The notes: generated from the letters alone by a model not told the origin. A stretch of 64,000 nucleotides of DNA from Circinella minor (GCA_016758965.1 JAEPRB010000166.1:1-64000); one strand, 5' to 3'; counted from the stretch's first letter, positions 33,990 through 46,781 are shown. Made by a program: numbers and translations.

Positions 33990-36143
33990 ATGATAAATTC
34001 ATTATTTTTAGTCATCACAGCACTACTGTCAACACAATTATTACTTTGTATTACTAATAATAATATAATGGTTAATGCCATTTCGATTGACGATATGATT
34101 TTTAAAACACCAGAATATATTGGAGACAAACCACCGAGTATTCCATTACTTTTTCAAAGTGGTGTGGTAATGTTGTTATGACTTTATTTTATTTTTTATC
34201 AGCTTATATACAACAAGGAATACAGAGTCGTCGCTCTTTTTTTTTACTAATAAGTATATATATGTTATAGCCCACTGCCAAGTTTTCTATTGGTAAGTTA
34301 CAACTTATTGTTTCGATCTTCATGATAATAAGATATACATATAATAATTTTTTTTCATATCTATTATAATATAGGTACACCACCACAAAATTTCACTGGC
34401 ATATTCGATACAGGATCACCTATAACTTGGGCATTATCCAGTGAATGTCGAGATCATGGTTGTACAAATGTGCCAATAAGCGAAAAGTTCAATCAAAAGG
34501 CTTCTAATACCAATTCACCAATTCCAACTGAAATTGATTTACACTATTTAGATGGTACACACGTTCAATTGAAACCTGAATTAGTAAGTTTAGTTATATT
34601 TTGAACTTTAGTTTGCTGGGAAAAGAAGAAGAAAGGGAATTATAATCCTTTGTTTAAGCATTGATGTTATTGTAATGTTATTATTATAGGATACTGTGAC
34701 ACTTGCAAAACAATTCCAATTCCCACGCCATTTGATAGGTGAAGTAACTATGATTGAATATCCTGCAGGATTTGTACCAGCAGCAAGTAAGTTTGTTTTT
34801 CTTTATTATTATAATTATGATTATACATATTTATACTAAGTAACTAAACTTCAAACTCAATAATAATTGCAATAAGATGCAAGAATTGGTATGGGTGATT
34901 ACAGTAATAAAATTCTTGATCCAAATCCACAAGCAATGGCAAATAATCCTGGTCAGTCTATCGGTATGTAAAAAGGAATAAAAGCTCCTTTTTGTAAAGA
35001 AAAAAAGGTCAATTTGGAAGTAAAGGGGTAGAACAAAGGGCTTTCTGACAGGACAAAATCGGGGAGGATAAAAGAATTTTTGATGGGAGTTCTGAGGGAA
35101 AGAAAAAAGAAGCTTTACAAGAAATATACTCACTAACAACCTTCGATCCTTTTTAAATAACAATAACCAAAAAAAAAAAAAAAAAAAAAAAAAACAGGAG
35201 GCGGATTAGCACGTCGAGCAGGTAAATTGATTATATTTTTTTCATGTGAAAAAAAATTCTCCCATTTAAATTATGATCTAACATGTAAGCAACAATAGCT
35301 GGTGATGCACACACTTCTACAGGCCCTGCTACATCAGGCTCCCCCAACTTCCGTAAAAAACGAGGATTCCCCACCTCAGCTATTAATTTCTTGTGGGTTC
35401 TTGGTAATGATCCAAGTATGTATACAGGCCCATTATACAAGTTAGACTTGATCAGTGCAGCCGATAGTGGGACATCACCATTTTGGAAGGTGCCTTTGAA
35501 AGGATTATCGTTCAAAAATCAAGAGTTTAAGCTTTCTGGTGGGTCCTATGGTACAATCTCTTCAAGTACTCCTTATATTATGGTCCCACCTTCTGTTGCA
35601 GGTGATATTAATAATGCTATTGGAGCACATTATAATGAGCAAAGTCGAATGTATACAATTTCATGTTCAGCACGAGATTACTTGAAGCCTTTGGTTATTG
35701 AGTTTTCTCAAGGTCTTAATGCGGTTATTTCGGCAATACAATATATTAACGAATTCAATCACCCACCTACTGATAGTTCTCAACAAGAAGACCAGTGCTT
35801 TTCTACGATTGTCAATGGCCCTGATGATCATACCATCTATTTAGGTGGACCCTTTTTCAGATCTTATTATCTTGGTTTCGCTATTACAGAGTTACAACTG
35901 AATATTGCGCAAAGTGTAGTGAATACAGGTGCGACACTTGCGACAACTTCGTCCTATAATGAAGGCCAGCAAGCAGATACCCCTCAACTACCAGCACCGG
36001 GACAAAAAGAGCAGTCTAATGTAGATAATTCCAATACATCATTACCTCCTCCACAACAAGGGGATAGTCAACCAACAACCGCTACCAGTGGAGCAAAGGA
36101 TACCAACACTAGCCCTGGAGATACCCCCAAGAATCCATTTTAA
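33990..36143 (+). CDS. Pepsin-like aspartic protease fold protein lacking the second catalytic Asp
   Basis: The fold is that of peptidase family A1, a secreted or surface protein. The N-terminus is a signal peptide (MINSLFLVITALLSTQLLLC). The first lobe has the standard SIGTPPQNFTGIFDTGSP, with the catalytic DTGS and a downstream Cys pair (CRDHGC). In the second lobe the usual DTGT/DTGS is replaced: GGSYGTISSSTPYIMVPPSV has Ser where Asp should be, while the following sequence still matches the fold (a YTISC strand). An Ala/Gly/Arg-rich linker lies between lobes, encoded partly by a 24-nt exon (35198-35221). The C-terminal tail is Pro/Thr/Gln-rich (residues after about 460) with a NPF at the end. 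There is no GPI signal or membrane helix that I can identify. It is probably a catalytically dead or divergent member; it is not a frameshifted pseudogene. Confidence 0.83.
35169..35194. repeat. A26 homopolymer abutting a 3' splice site
   Basis: Twenty-six consecutive adenines lie directly before the inferred acceptor (cag at 35195-35197) in the intron of the aspartic-protease-like gene, in the position where a pyrimidine tract is normally expected. Confidence 0.9.
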
Positions 36144-38030
36144 TCTCTAATGACATTTCTCTATCAGACAACCAATAATCTGTTCCAGTATCATTCAAAC
36201 TATTTTGTATCAAAAGAATGAACACTCGGAAACTTTCTATACTTATCTCTTTTCTCTTAAAGAAAACCAAAATGTTGATCTTTTGAAACTTTTATTCAAA
36301 AACCTCGGCGAACTTCTTCGTTGATAGTACAACAATACTACTATATAATTATTATACTGTTATTATTTTTGTTATATAAAGTATTTTTCGTAAAATAAAA
36401 AAGCTATTAAATCTTATAAATACAATAGTCGTGCTTTTTTTTTTACAAATGCATACAAAGAATTAATAGCAAATTGGCATTCAGTAGCTAAGTCTATATA
36501 TCATTTGGATAACATAAATTGGTGTTCTTTGCGAATCGGATCACATTGGATATGAGAGTCGTCCGCATTCGCACATTTGGAGACGAATGTGGATCATGAT
36601 GATCTGTGTGAAAATATAATCAAAGTTGGAAGAACTGTTGTATTTTAACAAATTAAACAAAAAAGAAAAGATATTGCACAATGTAAAAATGTGATAGATT
36701 TAGAATAAATATTGTACTTGAATGGTTTGAAAGGTAGCATATTTCAATGAACAATTAAGGTATTAAAGATTAGGTACATGATAATTTTTTGTGATATATA
36801 TATATATATATATATATCATTATAGTAGATAGAACCTTTCTACGTACAAATACGAATCCAATATCAGATAAATATAAGCCCAATATTAGGTTACAGGAGA
36901 AATCAAATCAAATTTCAGATGAAGTCGAATCTAGTTACAAGCAAGGATGAATTTCATTGAACAGATAACAATATCATTGATATTCCTTGTTTTATAAACA
37001 CTGCTAATACTGATTTATTTGCCTTTACGTACTATCAAATCCATTTTTACCTGAAATTAGGTTAGGATTAAAGGAATAAATCAACAAACATTGAGTATAG
37101 ATAAGATGGTTCCCCTCCTGTCCCCCTTCCTTGCTAACAACAATTATTAGCTCATCACTTTAATTTTTTTTTAAAAAAAAAATTCTTCTCTTTGACTATG
37201 TGATCGGTTGACTTTGGTGGTTATAAAGCCACCCCTTTATTTATTTTTCTCTTTCTTATATTATAAATTATTTGACATAACTTCCTTGTTCCTTCTGTCT
37301 TTTGCTTGGAATTCCTTTTATTTCTTGTTATTTTATTGAATATGTACGTTCTGAACGGGACATCCTAATAGTGCACCAATGACTTTGCCTTCTGATTCTT
37401 ATCTTCTCTTTTGTACGTATGCAAATAAATGATCTATGTAAAACAAAAATAAAAATAAAAACACCCCGTCTAAATAGCTATTACGTATAGCTACACTATA
37501 TATATCATGTTTATTTTTCTGGCTTCAATCCATTACGATTTTTAGAGACGAAAAGCTTAAATTGATTTGGTGGCATGACTCAACTTCAATATTAACGCCT
37601 CGAATTTGTTTATGGGTCGTTCGTTTGGAATTTTTTTTTTATTCATTTTCAAAATCATAACTCGGTTTTATTTTGTGCGGCCAAATTTTACTTCTAACGC
37701 TGTATCATGAATAAAATAACCAGCATTTGATCTTTTTTTCATGCTGGAAATGGACTGTTACAACTGCGATAGTTAGCTGTCAATTAAAAACATCCTGGTA
37801 TTCCACTGATAATATTTGGATGCCAAATTATAAAATATAAAGGCTATACATATCGATTACAAGTATGCAAGGATGGAAAAAAAATGTACCCTTTTTTTTT
37901 TACTCCTTACTACCACCCCCTATAATGTGTATATATATTCTACTTTATAGGTAGAAAGAAGCTATTCTTTTTTTTTCCTCTCGACGTTTTTCTTCCTTTA
38001 TTCCCGTCTTTCTTACTTGCATGTTTCGTT
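36144..38030. other. Intergenic region, 1.9 kb, no gene recognised
   Basis: AT-rich sequence between two co-oriented genes. I see a (ta)n run near 36800-36820, and a short imperfect hairpin at 36563-36592 (9-bp arms ccgcattcg and cgaatgtgg with one G-T wobble, 12-nt loop). No open frame of note and no convincing tRNA or ncRNA. Confidence 0.4.
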
Positions 38031-41000
38031 ATGGAAGCAGTTAAAAACCACGAGAAACCTCGCGCTACCGATCTTATCCGTCCTATCCTTGGATCAGCTG
38101 TGTTAAATAATAATACTATCTATATTGTGAGTGACTCCATAATATGGTCATTTCCTGTATATTTGTTAAATGAAGAACGATCACAGCTAGCTGAAGTAGC
38201 TTCTGTGCCATCCACAACAGTACCCCCTCAATCATTTATCCTTGTTCCTACAACAAGGAATAATAAATCCGATGACGGATTTTTAATTATGGATGGGTCA
38301 TTCAGACAACAGCAATTTATTATCGCATCACGGCAATGGTACTCACGGTCCCCTTCAACAACATCAGTAACAATTACTAAAAGCAACAATACATTTGTAG
38401 AACAAGAACCAAGTGTGCGCACAGAATACGCTACCACTGTATCAGTGTCTGACAATCAACAAAAGTCAGTATATATTCATGGTGGCCAGTCTATACTTAA
38501 CGGTACAGCGAGTACGACGTGTGTTAAAGATTCATTTTGGTCATATAATTTACCACAGCAGCGATGGACACCCATCAAAGCAAATAATAATAACAGTGAC
38601 TTTGGTAACTACTACGGCCATACAATGAGTATGCTTAGGTAAGATGATAGTAACTATAATAATAATAATACGATAATTTGTTATTGTATGTTTGCTTGCT
38701 TGTTGAGACATCTTTTATAAAATTATCATTTTCGAATATAAAGTGATGGGCGTATAGTAATGCTCGGTGGAAAGCTATGTAATCAACAAAATAAATTGGT
38801 TGATTTTAAAAGTACCTTGATATATGATACTCGAAACAATCAATGGCAGAAACAAGCCCTCGATGGACTTATACCTGCGCCTCGAATCTATCATAGTGCC
38901 ATAACGAGTTCGGTACATTCTTTTTTTTTCTTAGGCATTTGTAAGACGTATTTGCGTGTGTACGTGTTTTACTAAATAACTTGAGTTGTCATTCTATATG
39001 AACATTTGTTAGTTAACCAAAATAAAATCATAATATGTGGAGGTAAACAAGGAAGATGAGAGTGACCACCATCTGTGATTATCTTATCATAAAAGTTATT
39101 AATAACGTATACCATCCCTGTAGGTCAAAATGGTGAACCACCCCCTTTTCATACTTATATCTCAGCTAATAATCAATTGAGCGAAATGGCTGCATTATTG
39201 GATACAACTACGTGGAAATGGAAATCGATAGAGCCATCCATCAATAACCAACCATTACCGCAGTCAAAAGCAACTGCTTTTATAGTGAATGAAACGAAAA
39301 TTGTTTATGGTCTTGGTACATTTTACATATTTACAAAATTTAGAGTAGAAAAAAAACACCCTTATTCATATAATTGTTATAATAACAGTAAACCAAAACA
39401 CGTTGGTGCTTGAAATATTTAGGAGAAACCTATCAAACATTACAGGACGGATTATATATTTTAGATAGTGAAACATTAAAATGGCAACCAGACAAAAACG
39501 CTTCTTCACGGATCCACGACGAAGGTGTAGCTCCCGGAACTGTATTAAGTGTTACCGTCATTATTGCATTATGTTTTGCTTTTGTTTCTCTTTTTATTGT
39601 TGCAGGTACTCTTTGGAGAGTGAGTCGTAATGCTATTTTTAATGGAATTTCATCACTCAAAAATGAGTTATGGGATCCAAGGTAATATTATACGAACAGA
39701 TGCTTGATCACGTTTTTTTTTGGGTGAATTGATAGTACATATCATGTAAAATCTCAAACTTCTTTGGCTTTATATATAGATCAGGTGAACCTGGATGGAT
39801 TGAAATCTCACGCCTAACAATGAGGTTTGCATTCGGAAGTTATCTCGTCTATCTTGTATTTTCACTTACCAGTCAAATCATTCACAGCCCTATTATTGAG
39901 CAAATATATTACAATGAAACCCCAGATGGAACTATTGATGTACCTGGTATGTACGACTTGAAAAAATATTTACTAGAAAAACCAAAGATGTCATATTTAA
40001 CAGAGATACGCTATGTATTTTAGATGTACGATTTTGTTTTGATGACTATCGTACAAATGAGCCTATTTATGTCCGTTGTGCAACCGATTATGGAGTTGAT
40101 TGTTCACAATATCTGAAAAAGTTCTATCCATCCACATCTCGCAAAAAGATATGTGCACTGTTTAGAGCACCTGACTATGTACGACTAGCAACACCTACTC
40201 ACCGAAAAGCAGCATCAGGATCATACTTGAAATTCGATTATTACGGTAATGCAACCCAAGTTGAGATTAGCGTATATCATCGCAACCATAATCCAAATCT
40301 TGCTGTTTATAATCTAAAAACAGAAGACGATACGTTTGACTGGGATACATCTTATGAAGAAGATCATTTCCGTTCATCTGAATTATCTACCTATCAGAAA
40401 TATGAAAAAGGATATTTGGTTTCTGCCAATCGAGTTCATACGAGTAGTTATGCATTGGGGAAACGTATCGTCCTTAAAGAATCATGGTGGAATTATATAG
40501 GTTATGCTTCGGCTACCGTCTCACATTACCAAATCACATGTTCAAAAATGGTATCTGAAATATCTCCACCTACGTATCTTGGTAATGAGAGCCCCCTTGG
40601 ATCTTTGCATTTATTTCCTGAACTTTATTCAACAGAAATCGTTGCTGAACAAAGGGCATTTACTATTTTACAAGCACTGGGTGTATTGGGTGGTATGTTT
40701 GGTTTATTGGTGACAGCCCAACATTGGTTCTTTGGGTATCGTCCACAATCTCCTTATGGTGTTGTTCAACGTTGGTCGAGAGGACAGATGCGTATGTCGT
40801 TACTCAAAGGATTAGTTACCAATTTCAAACAGCAGCATGAGAATGTACCTATTGTCCATCCACTTAAAAAGACATCAGCAGCTCATATACGAATGGGACT
40901 TTTAGAAGATCGGTTACATACCCTTGAACAACTTTTTCAAGCATATTATATTGATGACGAGATATTTAAATCATTGGATCAAGCATTCACAGGACCTAGA

Positions 41001-41111
41001 CCACCTCCACCAGCTACAGTAGATAACAGGACATTGAATGATAATTTACTACGATTAAGATTACCTTCATTTAAAAAACCGAAAAATGATCCGGCTACTA
41101 CCCCTATGTAA
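38031..41111 (+). CDS. Kelch-type propeller protein with C-terminal membrane domain
   Basis: The N-terminal about 420 residues show kelch-repeat features: VYIHGGQSILNGT, GRIVMLGGKLCNQ, the IIICGGQNGEPPP blade, and closing WKWKSIEP / LKWQP segments. A hydrophobic helix follows (VTVIIALCFAFVSLFIVAGT, about 39.55 kb), then a conserved-looking domain with a second helix (FGSYLVYLVFSLTSQIIH), a Cys-containing luminal region (VRFCFDD, VRCATDYGVDC, KKICALF) and a third helix (ILQALGVLGGMFGLLVTAQH). The cytosolic tail ends in a coiled-coil-like segment (RMGLLEDRLHTLEQLFQAYY). About 820 residues and at least six exons; the join near 38910-39010 is not settled (best donor gttcgg or an extra microexon). 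No signal peptide is seen at the 38031 ATG, so the true start could lie upstream. Function unknown; similar kelch-membrane architectures occur in Mucoromycota. Confidence 0.72.
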
Positions 41112-41369
41112 ATAAATAATTAAATAAATTATACTTCCCAAAGATAAATAAAAAAAAATATATTGTGTATTTTTCCCATAAGGCTTATTTTTGTTTTTTC
41201 ACGAATTTGATATATATACTAAAGAATGTTTGGAATAAGAATTGAAAAGTAAGAAAAAAAATAGAAAGAAGGGAAGGGGTTGCTGTTGTTTGGATGTTGG
41301 TAAGAGAAAGAAGATATATAAAGTAGTGAGAGAAAGAGAAGGAAAGATTATTTTTATATATATATATTT

Positions 41370-44300
41370 CTACGCTGGGCCGCTTTGATCTACATTCATC
41401 TGCTCCTGCCCACCAGCGGTTTTATTGCTGTTGTTATCATTGTTGCTGCTATTTCCTATTTCATTGTTAGTCGATGAAGCACTAGCGGCAGCAGCAGCAG
41501 CAGCAGCTGCTGCTGCTGCTGCGTTTGATGCACCAGGTGCTTGATTCAAAACTTCATCTAAACTGACATGGCGCGAAAGTTCATTAAACACCTAAAAATC
41601 GGAAGAATTAATCAGTTTGAAACATTACTTTTTTTGTTCAGCTATAAAATAAAATCACGTTTTTTTTTACCGTTTCATCTACAGGTATAATAGATTTGCG
41701 TCTAAATTGTTGGTATTGGACAGGGCCGTGATCAAATTGTTGCTGCATTATAAATAAATAGTGGTAATGATAATACAGTCAACAAAATGTTTTTGTACAT
41801 GTGTTCATCGCTTTGGAACAAAAAGAAAAAGCAATTACCATATCAGGATGAATAGCATCTGTATGTTCAGCCGCATGGTCTGGTTCGGCATATGTTTCTT
41901 CATCAGTAAGAATATCATCATCTTCTTCTTCTTCTCCTTCTTCTACCTCCATAGGTTCGTCAATAGTTTGTGGAGCAGGGAATGCAAATTCACCTCCTGG
42001 TGATGCTGGCTTGGGTACATCAGGTGCTGGATTTTCAGATATGATAGAGACTTTTTGCTGAAGTGCCTTCCAATTATCTTCACGATCTTTTTGTCGTTTG
42101 CGTTCCATTTGACGTTGTAACTTGTATTGATTTGCACATTCATCAAATAAGACCGGATTGATATCCATACATAATTTAAGAGCAGTATATACAAGTCCAA
42201 GAATGGTTCTAAATGATACATATATAAAATACCAATAAGTATAATCTCCTTTATCATCAAATGTACCTCCAGCTCCACACTTACTTGTTCCAATGAGATT
42301 TTGATGTCTTGTACAATGCTGGGAAAACAATAGGCATAATAGCATCCATATTTTCAGCCATTAAACTTACAACATAATCATTATTCCAATAGTATAACGC
42401 ACGTTCCGCAACCTAAAACAGAAACCGCCATTAATTAATTAGCACAATTATGATACGAACAAAAAAAAATTATTATCCTCTTCCTACTGCCTTTTATCTT
42501 ACCTGGAAATGTGAACTGGAGACGCATTGTGACAATTTTGTAAATAAGGGGACCATAATTCGCTGAAACTCGTATGCATCAATTACATCTAAGATTTCTT
42601 CCAATTCATTCAAAAACATGACTTCCTTGGGGCTATTGACCTTGGGCCAGTAACGCAATAAGCCTGTGACCACCTTTTTTTGATTAAAATTTATAAAATT
42701 AATATATTTTTTCTCCTCTTCTTCACGCCTACTTCCATCCCCGTTTTATCTTTTCTTAAAATTGTCTTTTACCTCATGTGTTAATGTTTGATCCTTTTCT
42801 AAAAATTGTACAACACAATAAGCAAGTTGTGGATGATACAAGACCAAGGACTTGACTTTATGAAGTGGGATCAGTACTCGAGTCAAAAAGATTTTGTGTT
42901 CTTCTTTTAGTGGTAAAGCAAAACCATTGATAATACTGCCTAAAATTTCGAGTAGTTCAGCAACGCCATTGTGACGTTCAGTTTCATAAATAAATTGGAA
43001 AAAGATGTTGTTGATGGATCGACGAATAAATGCTCGCAAGTTTAAGAATTTGCCGTATATTCGGTGCAGTGTTGTCTTTAAGAAATCACGTTCTCGAGGA
43101 TCTTCACTATCAAATAATTCCAGCAGCTGTATATAAAAAAAAAGATATATATTAGTTATCATGATCTATTACTTGGATTTTACACACACCTTTTTCCTTT
43201 TATATATTACATTAAAATTAGGAGATAACAAACCAATAATATAAATTTATGATCAATATGCTTCTTTGCATAATTGATGTTAAACTCGGGAGATTCCAAA
43301 AATCGTAAAAAGAATTCATATACAATTTGCAAATGAGGCCATGCCAATTCTAATACAGGTTCATCTTCTTCAGGATCAAATGCATCACCTACTGGATTGA
43401 CTTGAGGTGGTATTGTACGGAAAAGGTTGATAGAAAACTATAATAAAATGTTGGTTTTCATTCCTAAATACATTTCAATAAAACTAAAATTCCATTTCCT
43501 TACCATATTGACAATTTCTGGGTAAACTGATTCTGTCAATACACCACGATTCATGTTAACATATTCCAATATTTCCTGTAACGTTTGTCGCTTGATTTCC
43601 TTTTCACGTAATTCCGATGAAGCATCACTGAAATCAAAGCATACCATACATTGACGTATTTTTTGAATGAAAAGATCTTGTCGTAAATGAGGTGGTACCT
43701 CTGTATAAAGAAAAAAGATACGCGAAAAAATAAGTTACTCCTCCTTTCTTTCTTTTCCTCCTTAATATTACTTTATCGCCATTATTAAAACTTACCATGA
43801 AATCCAGGTGTCTTTTCTAACTGAACCTTTTCTTTAACATAGAAACGAGAAGATTTTTGTCGACGAGGAGCCTTGCTTATCGGGATCTGATCCTTAGGTG
43901 CATTCTTTAACCGATTAAGTGCACCTGTCTTTGGAATATCTCTTTCACCAGATTTTGGATGATGCATGAATGATACTTGTGGGTTGTTTCGCTTTTGCTG
44001 TTGTTGCTGCTGCTGCTGCTGTTGTTGTTGCTGTTGTTGTTGCTGTTGAGATTGCTGCTATGAGATAAATAAATCAGTATCTATAATATTCATAAACAAC
44101 ATATACACACATATATGTACTAGTAAGCTTTTTTTAAAAAAGCTACTTACCAAATCGTTTCCATCCTCTGTATTCACAACAACGATAGAAGGTGTATTAT
44201 TACTGTTACTAGGAGACGAAGGGGTTGTCTCAATGGTGGCAACGGACGGTGGCGGAGGAGGGGGTGTTGTTGTATAATAAGGTTGTTGTGGAGATGACGG

Positions 44301-44538
44301 TTGTTGTTGCTGCTGTTGTTGTTGTTCAGGACTTTGATGGCCATTCACTGGAGTTCCAGCGGGTGCCTTGTTCCTAGATAGCTAATAAAGAAAAGCAATT
44401 CAAGTTATAAGTATATTAAAAAAAAAGAGACTCCATACTCACGACTTTGTCTAACAGTCAACAATTTGCATTTTGCAAAAATATAAAAAAAAATATAAAA
44501 AAGAAAATACATACAACTCCTTTCCATCCTTTCATCAT
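41370..44538 (-). CDS. RTS1: Protein phosphatase 2A B56-type regulatory subunit
   Basis: This subunit directs the PP2A holoenzyme to its substrates and is required for stress responses and chromosome segregation in yeasts. The start is a small first exon, MMKGWKGV (44538-44515 region), joined to [20 protein letters not shown]. Poly-Gln/Pro-rich disordered sequence follows (polyQ at about 43990-44055). The B56 HEAT-like core is unmistakable: [18 protein letters not shown] region, [59 protein letters not shown] and [20 protein letters not shown]. The C-terminal tail has an acidic block and a 14-Ala stretch. About ten exons. The size, about 780 residues, is near that of yeast Rts1. The assignment is secure; exon edges near the N-terminus are inferred. 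Confidence 0.93.
41488..41523. repeat. Palindromic triplet repeat (GCA)6(GCT)5 encoding poly-Ala
   Basis: In the last exon of the PP2A B56 gene, six GCA triplets (41488-41505) abut five GCT triplets (41506-41520). The result is a perfect, loopless 32-nt palindrome centred between 41506 and 41507 (arms 41491-41506 and 41507-41522). On the coding strand all triplets still read as Ala. Confidence 0.95.
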
Positions 44539-45006
44539 TGAAATAACGGTTGATGTTTTATATTCTACTAACGAATATTCGGATGCAAAATGACCGTTAT
44601 ATTTATGAGTGGGTTATCGAGATGGTAATAGTTAATCAGGTTTCTGAGTTCCAGCGAAGTTTCGAAAAAATAAAACGCGGGGTTTTTGAAGTTTATATAT
44701 GAATTGATATTTATAAAAAAAAAATAATGCAAGATGTGTGAAGGAGAGGCAAATCAAAAAGAAGAAAGAAAAAAAAAACTGAGGAGAAAAAAAAAAGAAA
44801 GAAAGAAAGAAAGAGAATGTGAATGAAATGAAAAAAAAAAACTGTTTTACAAGAAAAAACAAGATATTATGTTCAGTGACAAAAAAAAAAGTTGTTTAGC
44901 AATATAATCCCCCTCTCTTAACATTTGTCGGACTCTAGTGCGAGACCATATTAGGTACAGAACTTTTGTTTAAAACTTTTCTTTTTTTCTCATTACTATT
45001 GTTACA
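44539..45006. promoter_or_regulatory. Divergent intergenic region, PP2A B56 / PfkB kinase
   Basis: About 470 bp separate two divergent starts. It contains poly-A/G tracts (gaaa repeats at 44795-44815). The space is too short for the roughly 1-kb pseudouridine-5'-phosphate glycosidase domain that precedes this kinase type in many fungal bifunctional proteins, and no exon of one is seen. Confidence 0.5.
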
Positions 45007-46781
45007 ATGTTCAAGAAAACAATGGATCAGGTTTAAAGTGAAGCAATTGTGAATGTATATTATTTGAGCTACTATTATAATTAATATAAATATGTATATA
45101 TTAGGTGCTTGTAGTTGGAGGCGTTGCACTTGACATGACAAGTACCATTAGTAAAAGCTCAAAAGACTTTACGTCTTTATTACATACATCAAGTCCTGGT
45201 CATATTAAACAAACGCTCGGTGGGGTGGGTCGGAATGTATGTGAAGCGGCGATGCGCACAGGTGCACCAGCATTTCTAGTTTCGGCTGTAGGTGATGATC
45301 TCGCCGCTCAGACAGTCCGCCAAGGCATGCAAGAGATCGGCATGGTATCATTCTTTTCGTTCTTTTTTTTAATATTTGTTCTTTGATCACTTACGTAAGA
45401 TTTAAAATTACTGAATACTTTAATTTTTTTTATAAATAATTATGTTATAGTCTACTCAATATATTCAGTCTATACACACTCATCCAACTGCCGTAAATAT
45501 TTAACTTATTATTCAATTACGTATATAATCAAATAATCATCCTGATAATAGCCTTGCTCATGAATCTTTTTTTTCTCAGGTATACAATGCAATCCACTCC
45601 AACTCTGGACAATTGATCGCCGCTGTAGCGGACATGGACATTTTCGACATAATTGACTCTGACAAGGTAGAAAAAAATTTCCTGTTTGACAAACGTATTG
45701 ATATGGTGATAATAGAAACGAAAACAAATTTGCTGATAAATTTAGCGTGTCCATTCATTTGAAAGGTAAAAGCAATATTACATTCTGAAAAAACATCGCT
45801 AGTATGTTTTGATGGCAATATAACAGCGAAAATCATGGCGACTATTGCGGAAACAAGTGTTCAACTCGGTATCCCAGGTAAACTGAAGCATGATAGCTCA
45901 AGTTAATTATTCTTGCTTCCGTAGCAACCAAATAATAATAATCAATTTTTTTCAAGTTTTTTTTGAACCAACATCTGTACCAAAATCACTTAAGATTTTT
46001 GAGCAACCTTCTACAGCTATTACTTCTGGTGCCATCAAATTCGTATCACCCAATCAATATGAATTGGAAGCTATGAGTGAAACAGCGAGAAAAACACTAA
46101 CTACTGATAATATATCAAGGAATACTTTGAGTGACGAGGCTTATACGTTAAGCATAAAAGGTAAAATAAATGACCAAAAAGGAAAAGAGAAACATTCATG
46201 TCAAAGTAATATAAAGTAATATTTAATACTTTTTCGGGGGTTGTCTGTGTGTGGAACGAAAATAAAATTGGGAATAATAAAACTAGCCCCGGCCCAAGTT
46301 GAGCGTATGTTTCCACATGCCCTTCATCTTTCTCACATGATTCCTAATGTAATTACCAAATTGGGTGAGGATGGGTGTTTCTATACCGGACGATCACCAA
46401 CTACCAATGAACCTTTTATCCATTATTTCGAACCTGAAGAGGTAGATCATGTTATTAGTGTTACCGGTGCTGGAGATTGGTAAGTAATATATAATAATAA
46501 TAATAATGATAATGATAATAATGATAATAATGATAATAAAAGAGTAATAAAAATCAACATCAAAGAGGAAAAACTATCTTACTCACCTTTCTAATGACAT
46601 AATTAGTTTTGTCGGGACATTGGTAGCCAATCTCCGAAAACATCTTGCTTATATTCAACCCGATAATGCAATGCTATGGAAACAAATAATTAGCCGAGCT
46701 CAACAAGCAGCTGTACTTACATTACAATCTGACTTAGCTGTCAGTCCAAATATAAATAAAACTTTACTATATGCAAATTAA
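45007..46781 (+). CDS. PfkB-family carbohydrate kinase, pseudouridine-kinase-like
   Basis: Ribokinase-fold kinase. The body begins VLVVGGVALDM after an acceptor at 45104. I propose a first exon of eight codons (45007-45030, MFKKTMDQ) followed by a 74-bp intron, which keeps phase 0, although its donor (gtttaa) is weak. Motifs are the substrate-binding GGVGRNVCEAAMRTG, the ATP-side VSPNQYELEAM, and the catalytic GAGDCFVGTLV with its Asp, formed across an intron (gga gat tg / t ttt gtc). C-terminal helices end at LLYAN stop. Length is about 345 residues over about nine exons. The GGVGRN segment is typical of pseudouridine kinases, which phosphorylate pseudouridine before C-C bond cleavage. The companion glycosidase domain is absent here, so the product is a single-domain kinase. 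Alternatives are ribokinase or adenosine-kinase-like sugar kinase. Confidence 0.82.

Noticed and set aside
34831..35163. 110-codon minus-strand open frame
   Set aside because: Lies across the exons and intron of the plus-strand protease-like gene and is a shadow of T-rich intron sequence.
36563..36592. Short hairpin possibly marking a small ncRNA
   Set aside because: Only 9-bp arms with one wobble pair and no flanking structure or terminator; easily by chance in 1.9 kb.
44632..44862. 76-codon Phe/Ser-rich open frame
   Set aside because: A product of an A/G homopolymer-rich promoter region on the other strand.
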